Assembly: GCA_946800325.1 (NCBI GenBank)
Contig: OX326961.1
Coordinates: 5,372,655-5,436,654 of the forward strand
Length of the DNA stretch: 64,000 nt
Direction of reading: 5' to 3'
Source of the DNA: Luzula sylvatica
Lineage: Eukaryota > Streptophyta > Magnoliopsida > Poales > Juncaceae
Made by a program: the position numbers and the translations under genes. A model generated the notes under the pieces. The model ran no database searches. It had not been told where the DNA came from and saw only the letters and a list, made by a program, of their open reading frames with translations. Shown here piece after piece: positions 34,821-45,630 of this stretch (position 1 is its first letter; every line of letters begins with the position of its first letter).

Positions 34821-35930
34821 TTTGAAATTTTCTTTCAAGATCTTATGGAGAATGCAATACTGAAATCGTCCAAGTGGTAGTTACCAAATTTTAAATAATT
34901 TTTCAAATTTTAATGCGATTTTTTGGATTATGAATTTATAATTAATGATCGGTTTCTTGATTTGTTTTATTTTCCAAGGGATAGTTATGAATAAGACAAA
35001 TTCTTGTTCTTCTAAGCTTTTCTTTTATGATCTCTGGTTGCGATTCCAAAATCCAATTCATGGCCCACGCAAGGTAGAATCTATACTCTTTTTATTTCAA
35101 TAAACATATAAAAAATATTATTTATTTTTTTATCTAAATTTTAAATTCTTGTTTGTATTTACAGGATTCAGGACTAGAATTCTTGTTTTCAAACTTTTCG
35201 TCAACAAACATGAGGTAATTCTTTTTTTAATCATATGTTTACCATCCTCAAAGTTAAATTGATAAAAAATTTGTTTGGAGAAATTTGATAATTTTCTAGA
35301 AAGGAAATGGAAACTAGGTTATCATCAGATTTTTGGAGGTTAAATGTGATACTTGCAGTTTTGAAAGGGTAAAAAATATGATATTTTTGGTTTTTGAAGG
35401 GTAAATATAAAATTGCCCCATATTTAACCACCAAAGAAAATCAAAATATCATATTTACCCTTCTAAAATTGTAAGCGCAAGTTTTTAAAAGAAAATATGA
35501 TATTCTTAGATTTTGGGAGGGTAAGTATGATATTTCAGTTTTAAAAAGGGTAAAATTTGATATTTATTTATTTATAATTTTGCCTTTATTATATTATATA
35601 TATATTACACAGTTTGAAGAAAATAATTTGGCCGATTTTTGTAAAAATAATGTTCCAAAAAAGTAGTTTTTTTTCTTCTCAAAATAGTACCATGAATAAT
35701 ATTTCTCAAAATAGTATAGATTTTATTTGTTTATATTTTGTGGTTTTCTTGGGTATATATGTGAAATGTCAGAAATCATTTTGTTCTTGTTTTATTTTTT
35801 CAGATGGCTTAAATGAAAGTTAGTTTTTTGGGCGGCATTTGTGATTTAATCTGTTTTTATTTTGTATGCCAATTTTGATTTTTACTGGTTTGTATTATTA
35901 TTTCTAGCATGTCCTTGCTTATTTCTTTTG
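34821..35930. other. Region after the putative first exon
   Basis: TTACAG-GATTCAGGACTAGAATT (near 35165) and CCACGCAAG-GTAGAA (near 35070) resemble splice sites, but no coding continuity was found. Otherwise the sequence is AT-rich, with loose repeats of GGGTAAAWATGATAT near 35390-35570. Confidence 0.4.
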
Positions 35931-36730
35931 ATCACAATAAAATGATCATGATCTGTGAAAATCGTGATAAATGAACACGACCAGTAATAATCGTGATAAA
36001 TTGTCATGATGTGTGAGAATGATAGTTGGTAATCATTATTTGTCGATAAGCGCGATTACTGATCGTCGATAAGCGCGATTACTGATCGTCGATAAGCTTG
36101 ATTACTGATCGTCGATAAGCGCGATTAGCGATCGTCGATAAGCGTGATTACCGATCGTCGATAAGCGCGATTACTGATCTGTGATATCATGGTAAATTAT
36201 CATGATATGTGAGTCATATGATAAATTATCATGATCTGTGATAACCATGATAGACGATCTGTGATCCGTGATAACCGTGATATTCATGGTAAATGATCTC
36301 TGATCCGTGATAATCATCATAAAGGATCTGTGATCCTCCGTGATTAATGTTAAAACGATCTATAATGTGATTCGTGATAAATGATCATGTGATCAGGGAT
36401 CCGTGATCCTTGATAAATGACATGATCCGTGATCACAATGATAAATTATCCCTGATCCGTGATCCCTCCGTGATCCGTGAACATCATGATAAATGATTCC
36501 TGATGGCTGATCCGTGATCCCTGATAGGTGATCATCATGATAAATTGTCCATCATCGCTGATCTGGGATCCCTGATAGGTGATCATCATGATAAATGATC
36601 GCTGATCGCTGATCTGGGTCCCTGATAGGTGATCATCATGATAAATGATTGCTGATCGCTGATCCGGGATCCCTGATACGTGATCATCATGATAAATGAT
36701 TCCTGATGGCTGGTCCATGATCCGTTTATA
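35930..36730. repeat. GATC-rich minisatellite block
   Basis: About 800 bp dominated by TGATCCGTGAT, TGATCATCATGATAA and related phrases, so GATC occurs far more often than expected. It has three parts: loose TCRTGATAAATG repeats (35930-36040); six exact 23-bp units GTCGATAAGCGCGATTACTG plus ATC starting at 36042, 36065, 36088, 36111, 36134 and 36157; and longer units of about 60 bp with CCTGATAGGTGATCATCATG (36480-36720). The 111-codon minus frame at 36446-36781 only translates the repeat. Confidence 0.9.
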
Positions 36731-36870
36731 ATAATCGCTGCCAAAGGATATTTTGGTGCCTTCTATTATAATCGCTGGCAAAAGGAAATTTTAGTGCCGT
36801 TTATTATAATAGCTGCCAAAAGAAAGTTTTGGTGGCATTTATACCATTCGCTGCGGAAAGGATGTGATTG
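36723..36870. repeat. ~45-bp repeats with TATAATCGCTGCCAAAGGA
   Basis: Three to four units share ATAATMGCTGSCAAAAGRAA followed by TTTTGGTGCC and TTTATTATA, ending near CATTCGCTGCGGAAAGGATG. They resemble subterminal repeats of DNA transposons, but no terminus was found. Confidence 0.7.
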
Positions 36871-36879
36871 CAATTTTAG

Positions 36880-36975
36880 ATGTGTACAGTTTTTTTTTTT
36901 TTTTAGATGTGTACATTTTTTTTTTTCGATGTGTACAGTTTTTTTTTTTTTTTTTTTAATTTTTTTTTTTAATTG
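36880..36975. repeat. Poly(T) tracts with GATGTGTACA
   Basis: GATGTGTACA(G) occurs three times, at about 36881, 36907 and 36929, and each copy is followed by a run of T. Confidence 0.85.
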
Positions 36976-37214
36976 CCAACGGGTTTATAGTCTAGTTGGT
37001 TGAATGTGAAGCACAAAAAATCATATATTATGAGAGGTTGTGGGATACTATTCAAAATAATGATCGTTTTTGTTATGGATTGCCAATGAATTTTCATTGA
37101 CATCAAAAAAATTAGACATTAATAATGAAAACGATCGTTTGTCGGATACTATTCAAAAAAATATATTTGGACTAAATTTTTTCATATTTTTAATATTATT
37201 TATATATATATATA

Positions 37215-37245
<31 letters not shown>

Positions 37246-37364
37246 TGAGTTTATGTTAGTTTAGTGACGTAGTGTATTTTGTTATTTAAATTATTTAAAA
37301 CTTATTAAAAAAACTGTGATTTGTAATTTTGTTTAATTAATTTAAATATTAAATATAAAAAAAT

Positions 37365-37473
37365 AAAAATCCGCCGAGGTCCGCCGAGATTCCCGATTAT
37401 TTCCGATTAATCATCCTTGGCGCTTGATGGTCGTCTGCCGACCAGCGAGCGCCGAGCGATTTCTGGAACATTG
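37365..37473. mobile_element. Truncated hAT-like element, one terminus
   Basis: The end GCGAGCGCCGAGCGATTTCT followed by GGAACATTG matches the right end of the MITE at 19436-19986 (inverted CAATGT...GAAATCGC). No matching left end or 8-bp duplication was found upstream. Confidence 0.5.
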
Positions 37474-37599
37474 GAGAAGACTTAGAATTTTACCGTTTTT
37501 AGTTCTATTTTTCCAAGTACTTTACTTTTTCGGTAATTCATTTAGTTACTATTCATGAAGCTCATAACACTATAACATTTGCTACACCTACGGGTTTTC

Positions 37600-37779
37600 C
37601 AAAACAAAAAAAAATTCCGTTATTTTTTGGGTTGTATCATTGATGGATATGATATAATAAAGAAAAAAATCCCAATTGCATATTGGGTGGAAATTAGAAA
37701 GTGTATACCAATTTCATATTTTTTGGGTTGTATCATTGATCAACTCTAATTCGCTCCAGTTTTCACAAAGATGCACGTA
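37600..37779. repeat. Short direct duplication
   Basis: TTTTTTGGGTTGTATCATTG occurs at about 37622 and 37718. The intervening sequence holds ATTGCATATTGGG/ACCAATTTCATAT partly inverted. Confidence 0.7.
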
Positions 37780-38053
37780 GGCATATTATACTCTTCCCTA
37801 CCCATTTCCACCATATTCCATCCAATTTTTAATTAATTCATCATTAGGAAGTGAATTAACAATTAATTCATGACTATTAAAAAAGTTAGTACATAATTAA
37901 GATCGTTATAGATTAAAGATTAATTAAAAATATTCAATTATTAATAAATATTGATTAACCGTTAATTGAGAGAGATATAATTAACAATAAATCACCTCGG
38001 GATTTACATCACAAAAATGAGGAGAAATATGAGGGCATATTAGTAGAAGGCCT
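37780..38053 (+). mobile_element. MITE copy A
   Basis: GCATATTATACTCTTCCCTA...GGAGAAATATGAGGGCATAT...AGAAGGCC closely follows the reverse complement of 39081-39347 along its whole length (about 270 bp, AT-rich, with ATTAACAATTAAT-like palindromes). It has no coding sequence. Termini resemble GAGRCCTTCTR...; the target duplication is unclear. Confidence 0.65.
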
Positions 38054-38070
38054 CGATATTTTATATTTTG

Positions 38071-38205
38071 ATAGAGACCTTCTATCATGCCCTTCCCATT
38101 TTCCTCATATTTTCGTGATGACGATATTATTCATAATTAATTTACTAATATCTTTTAATAATTAATAAACAATTATTAAATTTCAAATATTTTTAATTGC
38201 TAAGG
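38071..38205 (-). mobile_element. MITE copy C, truncated
   Basis: ATAGAGACCTTCTATCATGC begins a truncated copy of the same family as A and B, in the orientation of B and directly next to A. It loses similarity after about 135 bp. Confidence 0.55.
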
Positions 38206-39080
38206 ACCTAAATCACTTTTAAATTATTATTCTTTTAATATATTTTCCAAGTTTGTACATGCCCTGCAAAAATAGTTAAAAAAAATATTTGTATACAAAC
38301 AATTTTGGAGCGACAATGAAATTATATTATTTTAAAATAAAACTATATCGCAAGATTTGTTTTTAAGTTTTACATAGTTGTCGAAATTAAAAATGCCGCT
38401 ACTCTTCGAAGTTTGATGACAAAATTAAAAAAAAAGACCACCAAAACAAAAAAAATACCATCAATATTAATTTTTGTTAATTATTTTAACATGATGCAAT
38501 TTCACATACTTTTTGAAACATTCTAAAATGCAACATCACAATAAAAAAACAATAAAAAAGAAATGGAAATATTATCTTCATTGTTTTTAACTTCAAATGA
38601 TACAATTACGTGATATATATACTTTCGAAGCGGAGTGAAGTACTCCTAGTAAATTAATTAATTAGAACGTAATTTTGTACAAATTGTGGAGTACTTGTAA
38701 AAAAAATTATTTTTCTTTTTAGAAAACATATCTTGTAGAAAATTGTGGAGTAAATTAATTATTAATTTGTTATATAATTGGTTCTCGACCCAACTCAAAT
38801 GTTACCTTTTAATCTAAATGTTCCTTATTTTGATTTGACAATATTTTCTGGGTTGTACCATTGTTTGATACCCATCTCTTTGGGTTTGCTTTGTAGTCAA
38901 ATGGGGAAATAATGTTTTTAACTTTTTTTAATCCAATACCATCTCTTTGGGTTTGGTCTTGATTAGAGGTGTATTTATATTAGACGTGTATTTATGTATA
39001 CATGTTTTGACTTTTTATGATTGAATTTTGATTTTTCATGGGCGTGCAGATTGGCAAGAGCTACTTTCTTGTAATTTTTT
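38206..39080. other. Region without recognised genes
   Basis: AT-rich. Contains TTCGAAGCGGAGTGAAGTAC followed by TCCTAGT at 38627-38653, similar in inverse to the motif at 12871. CCATCTCTTTGGGTTTG occurs twice (38872 and 38940). Confidence 0.5.
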
Positions 39081-39347
39081 ATAGAGACCTTCTGCTATGT
39101 CTTAATATTTCTCCCTCATTTTCGTGATGCAAATTTCGAGACGATTAATTGTTAATTGTATATTTCTCAATTAACGATTAATTCATAGTTGTTAATAATT
39201 AAATATTCTTAATTAATTTTTAATCTATGACGACTTAAATTTTTAATAATTATGAATTAATTATTAATCCACTTGCTTATGATAAATTTATTAAGAAATA
39301 GATGGAATGTAGGAGGACGTGGGTGGGAAAGAGTATAATATTTCTAT
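39081..39347 (-). mobile_element. MITE copy B
   Basis: Inverted relative of copy A: ATAGAGACCTTCTGCTATGT at one end and GGGTGGGAAAGAGTATAATA at the other. Confidence 0.65.
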
Positions 39348-39375
39348 TTTGTATACACTCATAACTAACTTATCT

Positions 39376-39377
39376 TC

Positions 39378-39412
<35 letters not shown>
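39376..39412. repeat. (ATT)n microsatellite
   Basis: A run of about twelve ATT units. Confidence 0.95.
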
Positions 39413-39416
<4 letters not shown>

Positions 39417-39905
39417 CACATATACATCAAACATCAAGGTGAGAAATAGATAGTTGCATAGTTCAACTTAACTGAATTATATAAATTGTCATTAATATAT
39501 ATATGAAAGGCTAAACTACTTAGTTAAGTATCAACAGTTTATTACTTAATATTGTTGGTTCAAATTTTCTAGGGTTTGATTATCTCAAAATAATGTCGAT
39601 ACCACTAATCTATTTGCGGGAGTGACATTTATAGAGATAGAAGACATAACCCACAAAAGGATCAAAAGAAGAATCAAGACGTCGGAAGTCAAGACGATGT
39701 AGAAACGATGGCACTAAAATGCATAATCAAGTGAAGACATCAAGACATAAAAGGTTCCGCAAGTTGGGAAATCATACAAATCACCAAAACAACTTATAGA
39801 TATCCCTAAAATTGTTTATGAACTATTAAGCTCAAAATTAGTCAAAGAAATATATTCGAAATCTATCAAAATGATGAAATAGAAAATAAGGCTGATAATA
39901 GGATG

Positions 39906-40480
39906 TCCGTTATAACGGAACTCATTGTCCGTTGTAACGGACATACTCGTCCTGATTCAAGAATGGCAAACACAGTATAGTCCGTTATAACGGATTAACC
40001 AATCCGTTGTAACGGACACATCCAAAGCGTTGTAACGGAAGTATTACCATTATAACGCTAATTAAATTCAAACTTGAAGAAAGCCACGGAACTATGTCCG
40101 TTGTAACGAACTACTATGTCCGTTGTAACGAACTATTATGTCCGTTGAAACGGACATTGAACTCACTTTAGTATACCAAAGATTACTCCCTATCCGTAGT
40201 AACGGAATCACCAATCCGTTGTAACGGACAAACACCAACCGTTGTAACGGAATAGTCTTCGTTATAACGGATATATAAAACAAACGTGAAGTGAGGTCAC
40301 AATTGAACGTCCGTTGTAACGGACTGTGTAGTTCGTTATAACGAACTCTTAATTCATGAACTCCGTTGTAACGGACCTTATTTCCGTTACAACAGACTAT
40401 GAAAAATACGAATATATTGGCTGTAACGGCTAGTTTGACTTTTGGTCCGTTTTAACGGACTACATTTCCGTTATAACGGA
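39906..40480. repeat. Array of ~19 TCCGTTRYAACGGA motifs in LTR U3
   Basis: Copies read mostly TCCGTTGTAACGGA or TCCGTTATAACGGA, with variants such as GCGTTGTAACGGA, TTCGTTATAACGAA and TCCGTTTTAACGGA. They often lie 21-23 bp apart, and the last ends about 42 bp upstream of the TATA box. TCCGTTGTAACGGA is the reverse complement of the TCCGTTACAACGGA form dominating the 17-kb array. The position between the LTR start and the TATA box suggests an enhancer. This is an inference. Confidence 0.92.
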
Positions 40481-40521
40481 TTGTGCAGAAAAAGCAAGAT
40501 AAGGGAAGGGTCTATGTGTTC

Positions 40522-40529
40522 TATAAATA
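40522..40529 (+). promoter_or_regulatory. TATA box of the solo LTR
   Basis: TTCTATAAATAGAATCC lies downstream of the motif array. A pyrimidine-rich likely start region (CCCTCATTCTCTCTCATG) begins about 15 bp later. Confidence 0.75.
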
Positions 40530-41099
40530 GAATCCTTCCCTCATTCTCTCTCATGATCTCAACTATTATATTTTCCCAACCAAAACAGAGAATCCTAGCT
40601 TTACACATTGAGCTTAATCTTCTAAAAATATTCTTAGAGATTATTAGATCCCTCTTCATTCCATAAAATAAGATTCCCAACTTGCGTGACCGATCACTTA
40701 TAGTTCGTATTAGATAAATTGTAATAGGTTAGTGCAAAGATTGTAAAGCCCGCCATAGATCGATAGAAGCGTGTAAATCGATCTAGGCAAACATTGTAAT
40801 TGATTGATTTGGGTATTCAATCGAAAGCCGAAAAGGCGCAAGGCAACTCCGGAAACGTAAGTACTTGCAATCAATCGAGTCGGTCGATTGATCAAGTAGA
40901 CGGTGAGTTAAAGCTACAAAGCAACCACCTACCGAACTTCGTAAACAAATATCTTGTGTTATTTGTTGTTGGTATTGTATTCTTCCTCTAATTTATTTAC
41001 GCTTCCGCACCAAATTGTAATTTTATTCCATTACCGCGAAAATTGGACCTTAGGACTTCCTATTCACCCCCCTCTAGGTCTAAATTAAACAACAAATAT

Positions 41100-42060
41100 T
41101 TGTTTATTATTAAATTTCTATTGAAATTTGTATTATTTCATGATGATCATGAAAGTTTGTGCACATTATTAAATGAAAAAATCTCAATACATATTTAATG
41201 ATGAAAAAATATTAAGTACCAAAATGTTGATACTTAATTAAGTAGTTTAGTCTCCCTCTATGTGTGTGTAGGCTTCGATATGTATTTAAATTAAGAAAAA
41301 ACATTTTGTTTGAAAATAAAATTAAGAAAAAACATGAAAGAGAATGATTAAAAAAAATGTGATCCTCGACAACCTGCTAACAATAGTTGTTGTACGGATT
41401 CAATATTATCGTATTTTACGTCGCCAAGTAACATGATGGACTGCGTCGAGCATTAGAAAAAAGGAATCACGAGGATCAAATCAAACCTCTGAACTCCTCG
41501 GAGCAAGACATAAGACATAATCACTATGCTACATACATGGTCTTTGATGAGTTGCAATTTGGGTACATCACTTATCTTGCACATCAGTAGGATAATTTGA
41601 TTATTTTTTGGGTAATTTTGGTAATTGAGTTGCAATTTAATTTATAATATGAGTAATAAAATATGTTTTGTATTTTGATTTGGTAATTCTTTTTTCTTTG
41701 TTTAATTAGCTTAGTTTCAAATGTTTTGGTTAGACGGTACAATCGATGCTCAATTTGGGTCCAATTCATCTAATTCCCTGGTTTTGTTGTCGAGGGAAAA
41801 TTAGTTATCTTGAATCGACGTCCTATCCATAATAAAGAGAACGTGATAAAAAGACAACCCTAGCACCATTCTGGCCCTTGAAGAGAAATTATATTCTTCC
41901 TCCAATGACAATTGAACAAATAAATGCTCGATGCAAGATCACAAGATCGAGATTCAACCTAGAGATAGAGAGAGAGAGAGATGCAGACCAAAAGAAGGAG
42001 GGGAAAGAGGCGATAGAAGAAACATGATGCACAGTCCCTAATGTGTCTCAACTCCCGTCC
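41100..42060. other. Region without recognised genes
   Basis: AT-rich sequence. Short frames at 41453-41635 and 41584-41769 are not supported. GAGATAGAGAGAGAGAGAGA lies near 41962. Confidence 0.5.
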
Positions 42061-42064
42061 TGAC

Positions 42065-42497
42065 TAGAGATGGGAAATGAATTAGTTTGTTATGGAACCG
42101 AACCAAATCGACCCGGTCGAATTCGATTTAATTGTGTTGGTTTTTTGGTTCATTCGGTTCGGTTCGGTTCAAAATTTTATATGATTCGGTTTATTCGGTT
42201 CGGTTCGGTTTTGGTATTTTTAAAATCGATTAAACCGAACCGACCGAATTAATATTATTTTTCATGTTTTTATTATGTATATTTAAAAAATTAATATTTC
42301 ATATTGTAAAATTATAAATAATATAATTATATTTTATATGATTTGTTTTTATATTTTTCTTTCTAAATAGAGTTTGAATTTTATCGTTATAAAGTTTCTT
42401 ATTCGGTTTAACCGAGCAAACCGAATAAGAAATTCAGTTTAATCCATAATTATTTAAATTTTGTCGATTCGATTTGATTTGAATATAGTTTGGTTCG
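42065..42497. mobile_element. Probable truncated hAT-like repeat (CGGTTCGGTT)
   Basis: TAGAGATGGGAAATG near 42065 resembles a hAT terminus. It is followed by repeats of TTCGGTTCGGTT and, after an AT-rich core, the inverse AACCGAGCAAACCGAAT. The same layout occurs in the intact element at 1907-2603. The right terminus is missing where the GC-rich repeat begins. Confidence 0.5.
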
Positions 42498-42760
42498 ACC
42501 CCCCCGCCGGGCCCCGCCCCCCGGGCCGACCCGCCCGGCCGGGCCACGCTTAGGCCCGACCCCCGGGCCGGGCCCCGCGTAGGCCCGACCCTCCCGGCCG
42601 GGCCTCGCGTGGGCCCGACCCCGTCCAGCCATTCCCCGCGTGGGCCCGACCCCCGGCTCGGCCCCACTCGGGCCGAACCCGTCCCCCCTTGGACCTTACC
42701 CGTCCTCCCCCCACGGGCCTTACCCGTCCTCCCCCCACGGGTCCTGGCCCACTTGGACCG
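42498..42760. repeat. GC-rich tandem repeat block
   Basis: About 260 bp of nearly pure G+C in an AT-rich region. It is made of units such as GGCCCGACCCCCGGGCCGGG plus CCCCGCGTA, about 35-40 bp each, then CCTTACCCGTCCTCCCCCCA twice. Overlapping frames on both strands (42434-42805, 42450-42632, 42550-42738, 42609-42917) translate only this repeat. Confidence 0.9.
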
Positions 42761-42915
42761 AATCACACACACACCAACACACATATACATGACACACACC
42801 CACATTCAGGACACATACAGGACCCACACCTATACATTATACACACAAACACACACCACACATACACAAAAAAGACTTACAAACATGCACACAAAGACTC
42901 AAATACAAGCACATT
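42761..42915. repeat. CA-rich low-complexity tract
   Basis: ACACACCAACACACATATAC-type sequence, interrupted, directly adjoining the GC block. Confidence 0.85.
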
Positions 42916-44330
42916 AGCAACATATACATAATTTGTTTTTTCCAGACTTTGAAGATGTTGCAGATTTATGTCTTGTACTAATCATCGATTTGATTTCGCA
43001 ATCTCTGCACATTGAGTGAAAATAAATTAGATTGAATCATGAACAGAAATTATTAGATTATTTAGGAATAATATTGAAAATTACCTTGTACACAAATAAT
43101 CCACTTCCTAACCAAACCCAAAGAACACAAGTCATCGAGATTGTATGGAGGCGCCATTTCGTGCAGTAATCCACTTCCTTTCTTATCATACAGACTCGAT
43201 TCTCCTGCACCGAAAATAATGACAGTTAATTAATATTTTGCAGAAAAATAAACAAATAATTTAATTGGTTTTGTTTTGGACCTTATCGAGTTTAATTTAG
43301 TTCAGTTTCTCTACCACCAAGTCCTCCTTTAGTCCTTTTAACCTTTATTGTTCCTCTGATTGTTCACTTTCGATTTTCATGTAGAATTCATCGAGTGCTC
43401 AATCGACTGAATCGAATTCGGCTTCTTCTCTCGATTTGAACTGGTTTCATAGAATTGGGCAGTATTCAATATAAATCTAAAAAAAAAAGAACAAATTAGC
43501 ATTTAAAAAAGAAGAAAATGCAAAATTGTATTATAATAAATTAGATTGAATAATTTACAAAATAGATTGAATATTTAGGAAGGGATACAAAACTGAAAAT
43601 TACCGTTCTCGTCTTGCTACTGTTCGGAGTTTCTGTGTCGTTGATTCGTGATTTGTTGTTGCTCCGTTGACTTCAGATGTTAGAGTATAATTCGTCAAGT
43701 GCTAAATAAATCTTGATGTGAACTGGTTTAACAGAATTGACCAGTATTCATCATAAATCTGAAAAAAGAAATATCAGCATTTAAAAAAAGATCAAACGAT
43801 GCAAAATTGTAATATAAAGAGAAGAAATAGTGGTAATGGGATCTCATCAGGAATCTTTTAAAGTATACACTCAATCAAAAACAGGAGCAATCAAATCGAG
43901 ATCCATGAGGAATTTTTCAATAATCAAGATCAAAGGAAAGAGAACATAAAACAAACCCAACCATTTACATGCTGGATTTGGGGGTACTAAAAAAAGAAAA
44001 ACCACTATTTCTGATAAATTACAAATAATGGAGGAGAAACGCTTACGTGCTCGTGTCTGTCAAGCAACGAATCTCACGCCAGACACGAAAAGCATCCATT
44101 GTAGAGGTCTGTGTCCACGATTTTAGAAGAAAACGCTCTTCTGGAGTTCAGATTTTTCCCTTCTCGTCTCTGATCGAACAATCTATGAAAGAGAAGTTTG
44201 GCGTTGGTTGCGAGTATCTGGATGCAGGGTTTCATTTCTGAGAGAGAGAGGAGACGAAATTTGTGGGAGGGAAGAGAGAAGAGAGAAGAGAGGAGAGAAG
44301 AAAGGGGATTTGTTTGTGAGGACGGAGGAG
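42915..44330 (-). ncRNA. Putative spliced transcription unit, apparently non-coding
   Basis: On the minus strand a TATA box (44334-44339) precedes a CT-rich leader. Exon-like blocks with good splice sites follow: exon 1 down to 44047 (donor GTAAGC); a block whose acceptor TTTTTTAG ends at 43986; 43604-43758 (acceptor TTTTTTCAG, donor GTAATT); 43282-43476 (acceptor TTTTTTAG); 43085-43204 (acceptor GGTGCAG, donor GTAATT); and a last block from 43014 (acceptor TGTGCAG). Exon 1 holds a 53-codon frame, MKPCIQILATNAKLLFHRLF..., that stops before the splice site. The later blocks carry stops in most frames and no recognisable domain. The blocks 43604-43758 and 43282-43476 resemble each other (ATTTATRWTGAATACTGSYC), so one is probably a duplicate. 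It could be a long non-coding RNA or a decayed gene. No transcript evidence is available here. Confidence 0.4.
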
Positions 44331-44333
44331 GCG

Positions 44334-44339
44334 TATATA
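44334..44339 (-). promoter_or_regulatory. TATA box of minus-strand unit
   Basis: The minus strand reads CTCTATATACGCC, followed by a CT-rich leader of about 90 bp. Confidence 0.5.
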
Positions 44340-45489
44340 GAGAAAAAAGGGAATCTGTGCTAAGATATTATTCCCTAAACTCGGCATATTAACTTAGATA
44401 AACACCGTATCTGAATATCATACTCTGGTGCTGCCATTAAACAGTGGACCGAGTTCATTTCATAAAACATGCAAATATTGACGTTAGATAAGATTTTGCA
44501 AGATTTTCTTAACGTTAGGATTAGGATCTTTTAAATATTTTTTGACCGTTGGGAATTTGATTATGTTAGATAATTATCTCGTCTTTGAAACAACTAAATA
44601 TCATCATATATACATACAAACATGGCACAAAAAAAAAATTGGTCCTTTTCTTCGAGTCTGCCGAAAATTGGGGCATGAAACAAAAATGTGTTATACACTT
44701 ATCCTTGTTGGCACTGACCTAGCAAGTTTCTGAAAATAATTATTTACATTCATTCAATTTTCTATTTAAGAGGGGTGTATTGGTAACAAAAAATACCTTT
44801 GGACCAATGAAGAATTTGTTTTCATGTATCATGTTTCCATCTCCATTCCCTAAAACAAAATATCTTCAGTTTAGTTCCTCAAAAGAAAATATTCCATTTA
44901 CACCCTTAAAAATGACATTATTATTATTATTATCCTCAAAAGAAAATTTGTACCCATTTTTGCCAATGTTTAATTTTAATTTTAATTTGAGAACTATTTA
45001 GTACATTGGATTATCTAGTACAAATTAAACTATTGGGTGCAACTTTAGGATCGGTTAACAACTCATAATCCATATATATTTAGAAAAGATTATCTAGGTT
45101 AAATGTTGATGTTATCGCGTATCCTATACTATAACACCAACTTAAAATTGCATAATTATACATTACAGTCAAGAGTGATTTACAAAATGGAGGCATAAAG
45201 AAAGAAAATATGGAGAAAATGGGTACAATGAATATGAACAAAATCATGTTGCAAAAAGAATTCCAGTCATTTTTTATACTTTATAAAAAAAAATCGTACT
45301 TTATGCTCCTTTTCAATTAAATATTAATTATATGTATTTATCAAAGACTCAATTAAAAAAATAAGGATACCATGTAGAGACGATAGAATTATCCAACAAT
45401 CATGAAATACAGAAGAAGAAGAAAATTAGGACGGAAAAAACATAAAATGAGAAATGGTGTTTTTATACCAAAAAAAAAAAAAAAAAAAA
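44340..45489. other. Region without recognised genes
   Basis: AT-rich. Frames at 44542-44733, 44780-45001 and 45402-45584 have no recognised product. Confidence 0.5.
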
Positions 45490-45630
45490 GGGTAATGATA
45501 TTGACAGGAAATAAAATTACTGGGAACAGGAAATTTAAATTTGAAATGGTAATTTTAGTTTTAATTCATGCCAAATTTGAATAAAATTTCCTGTATCTAG
45601 TATTTATTTTTCCTGTCAATATCACTATCC
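45490..45630. mobile_element. Small Mutator-like MITE (141 bp)
   Basis: The ends GGGTAATGATATTGACAGGA and (inverted) GGATAGTGATATTGACAGGA form inverted repeats of about 26 bp. Both flanks are runs of nine or more A. That would fit a 9-bp duplication, but the A-run makes it uncertain. Confidence 0.6.

Larger units (their letters stand above)
39553..41094 (+). mobile_element. Solo LTR with TSD AATAT
   Basis: The 1542-bp element starts TGTTGGTTCAAA and ends TTAAACAACA (TGTTG...CAACA). It is flanked by AATAT at 39548-39552 and 41095-41099, a 5-bp duplication as made by LTR-retrotransposon integrase. Internal order fits an LTR: a U3 with the TCCGTTRYAACGGA array (39906-40480), a TATA box at 40522-40529, then an R/U5-like part ending CTATTCACCCCCCTCTAGG shortly before the end. 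That C-rich phrase is common near the 3' end of some plant copia LTRs. No gag-pol follows, so it is a solo LTR left by recombination. The frames at 40442-40666 and 40800-40991 are not considered genes. Confidence 0.9.

Noticed and set aside
36446..36781. 111-codon frame in the GATC block
   Set aside because: Internal repeats such as MITYQGS mirror the DNA repeat; it is not a credible protein.
42434..42931. Overlapping Pro/Gly/Arg-rich frames on both strands
   Set aside because: All derive from the GC-rich tandem repeat and the CA tract. No start context or domain supports them.
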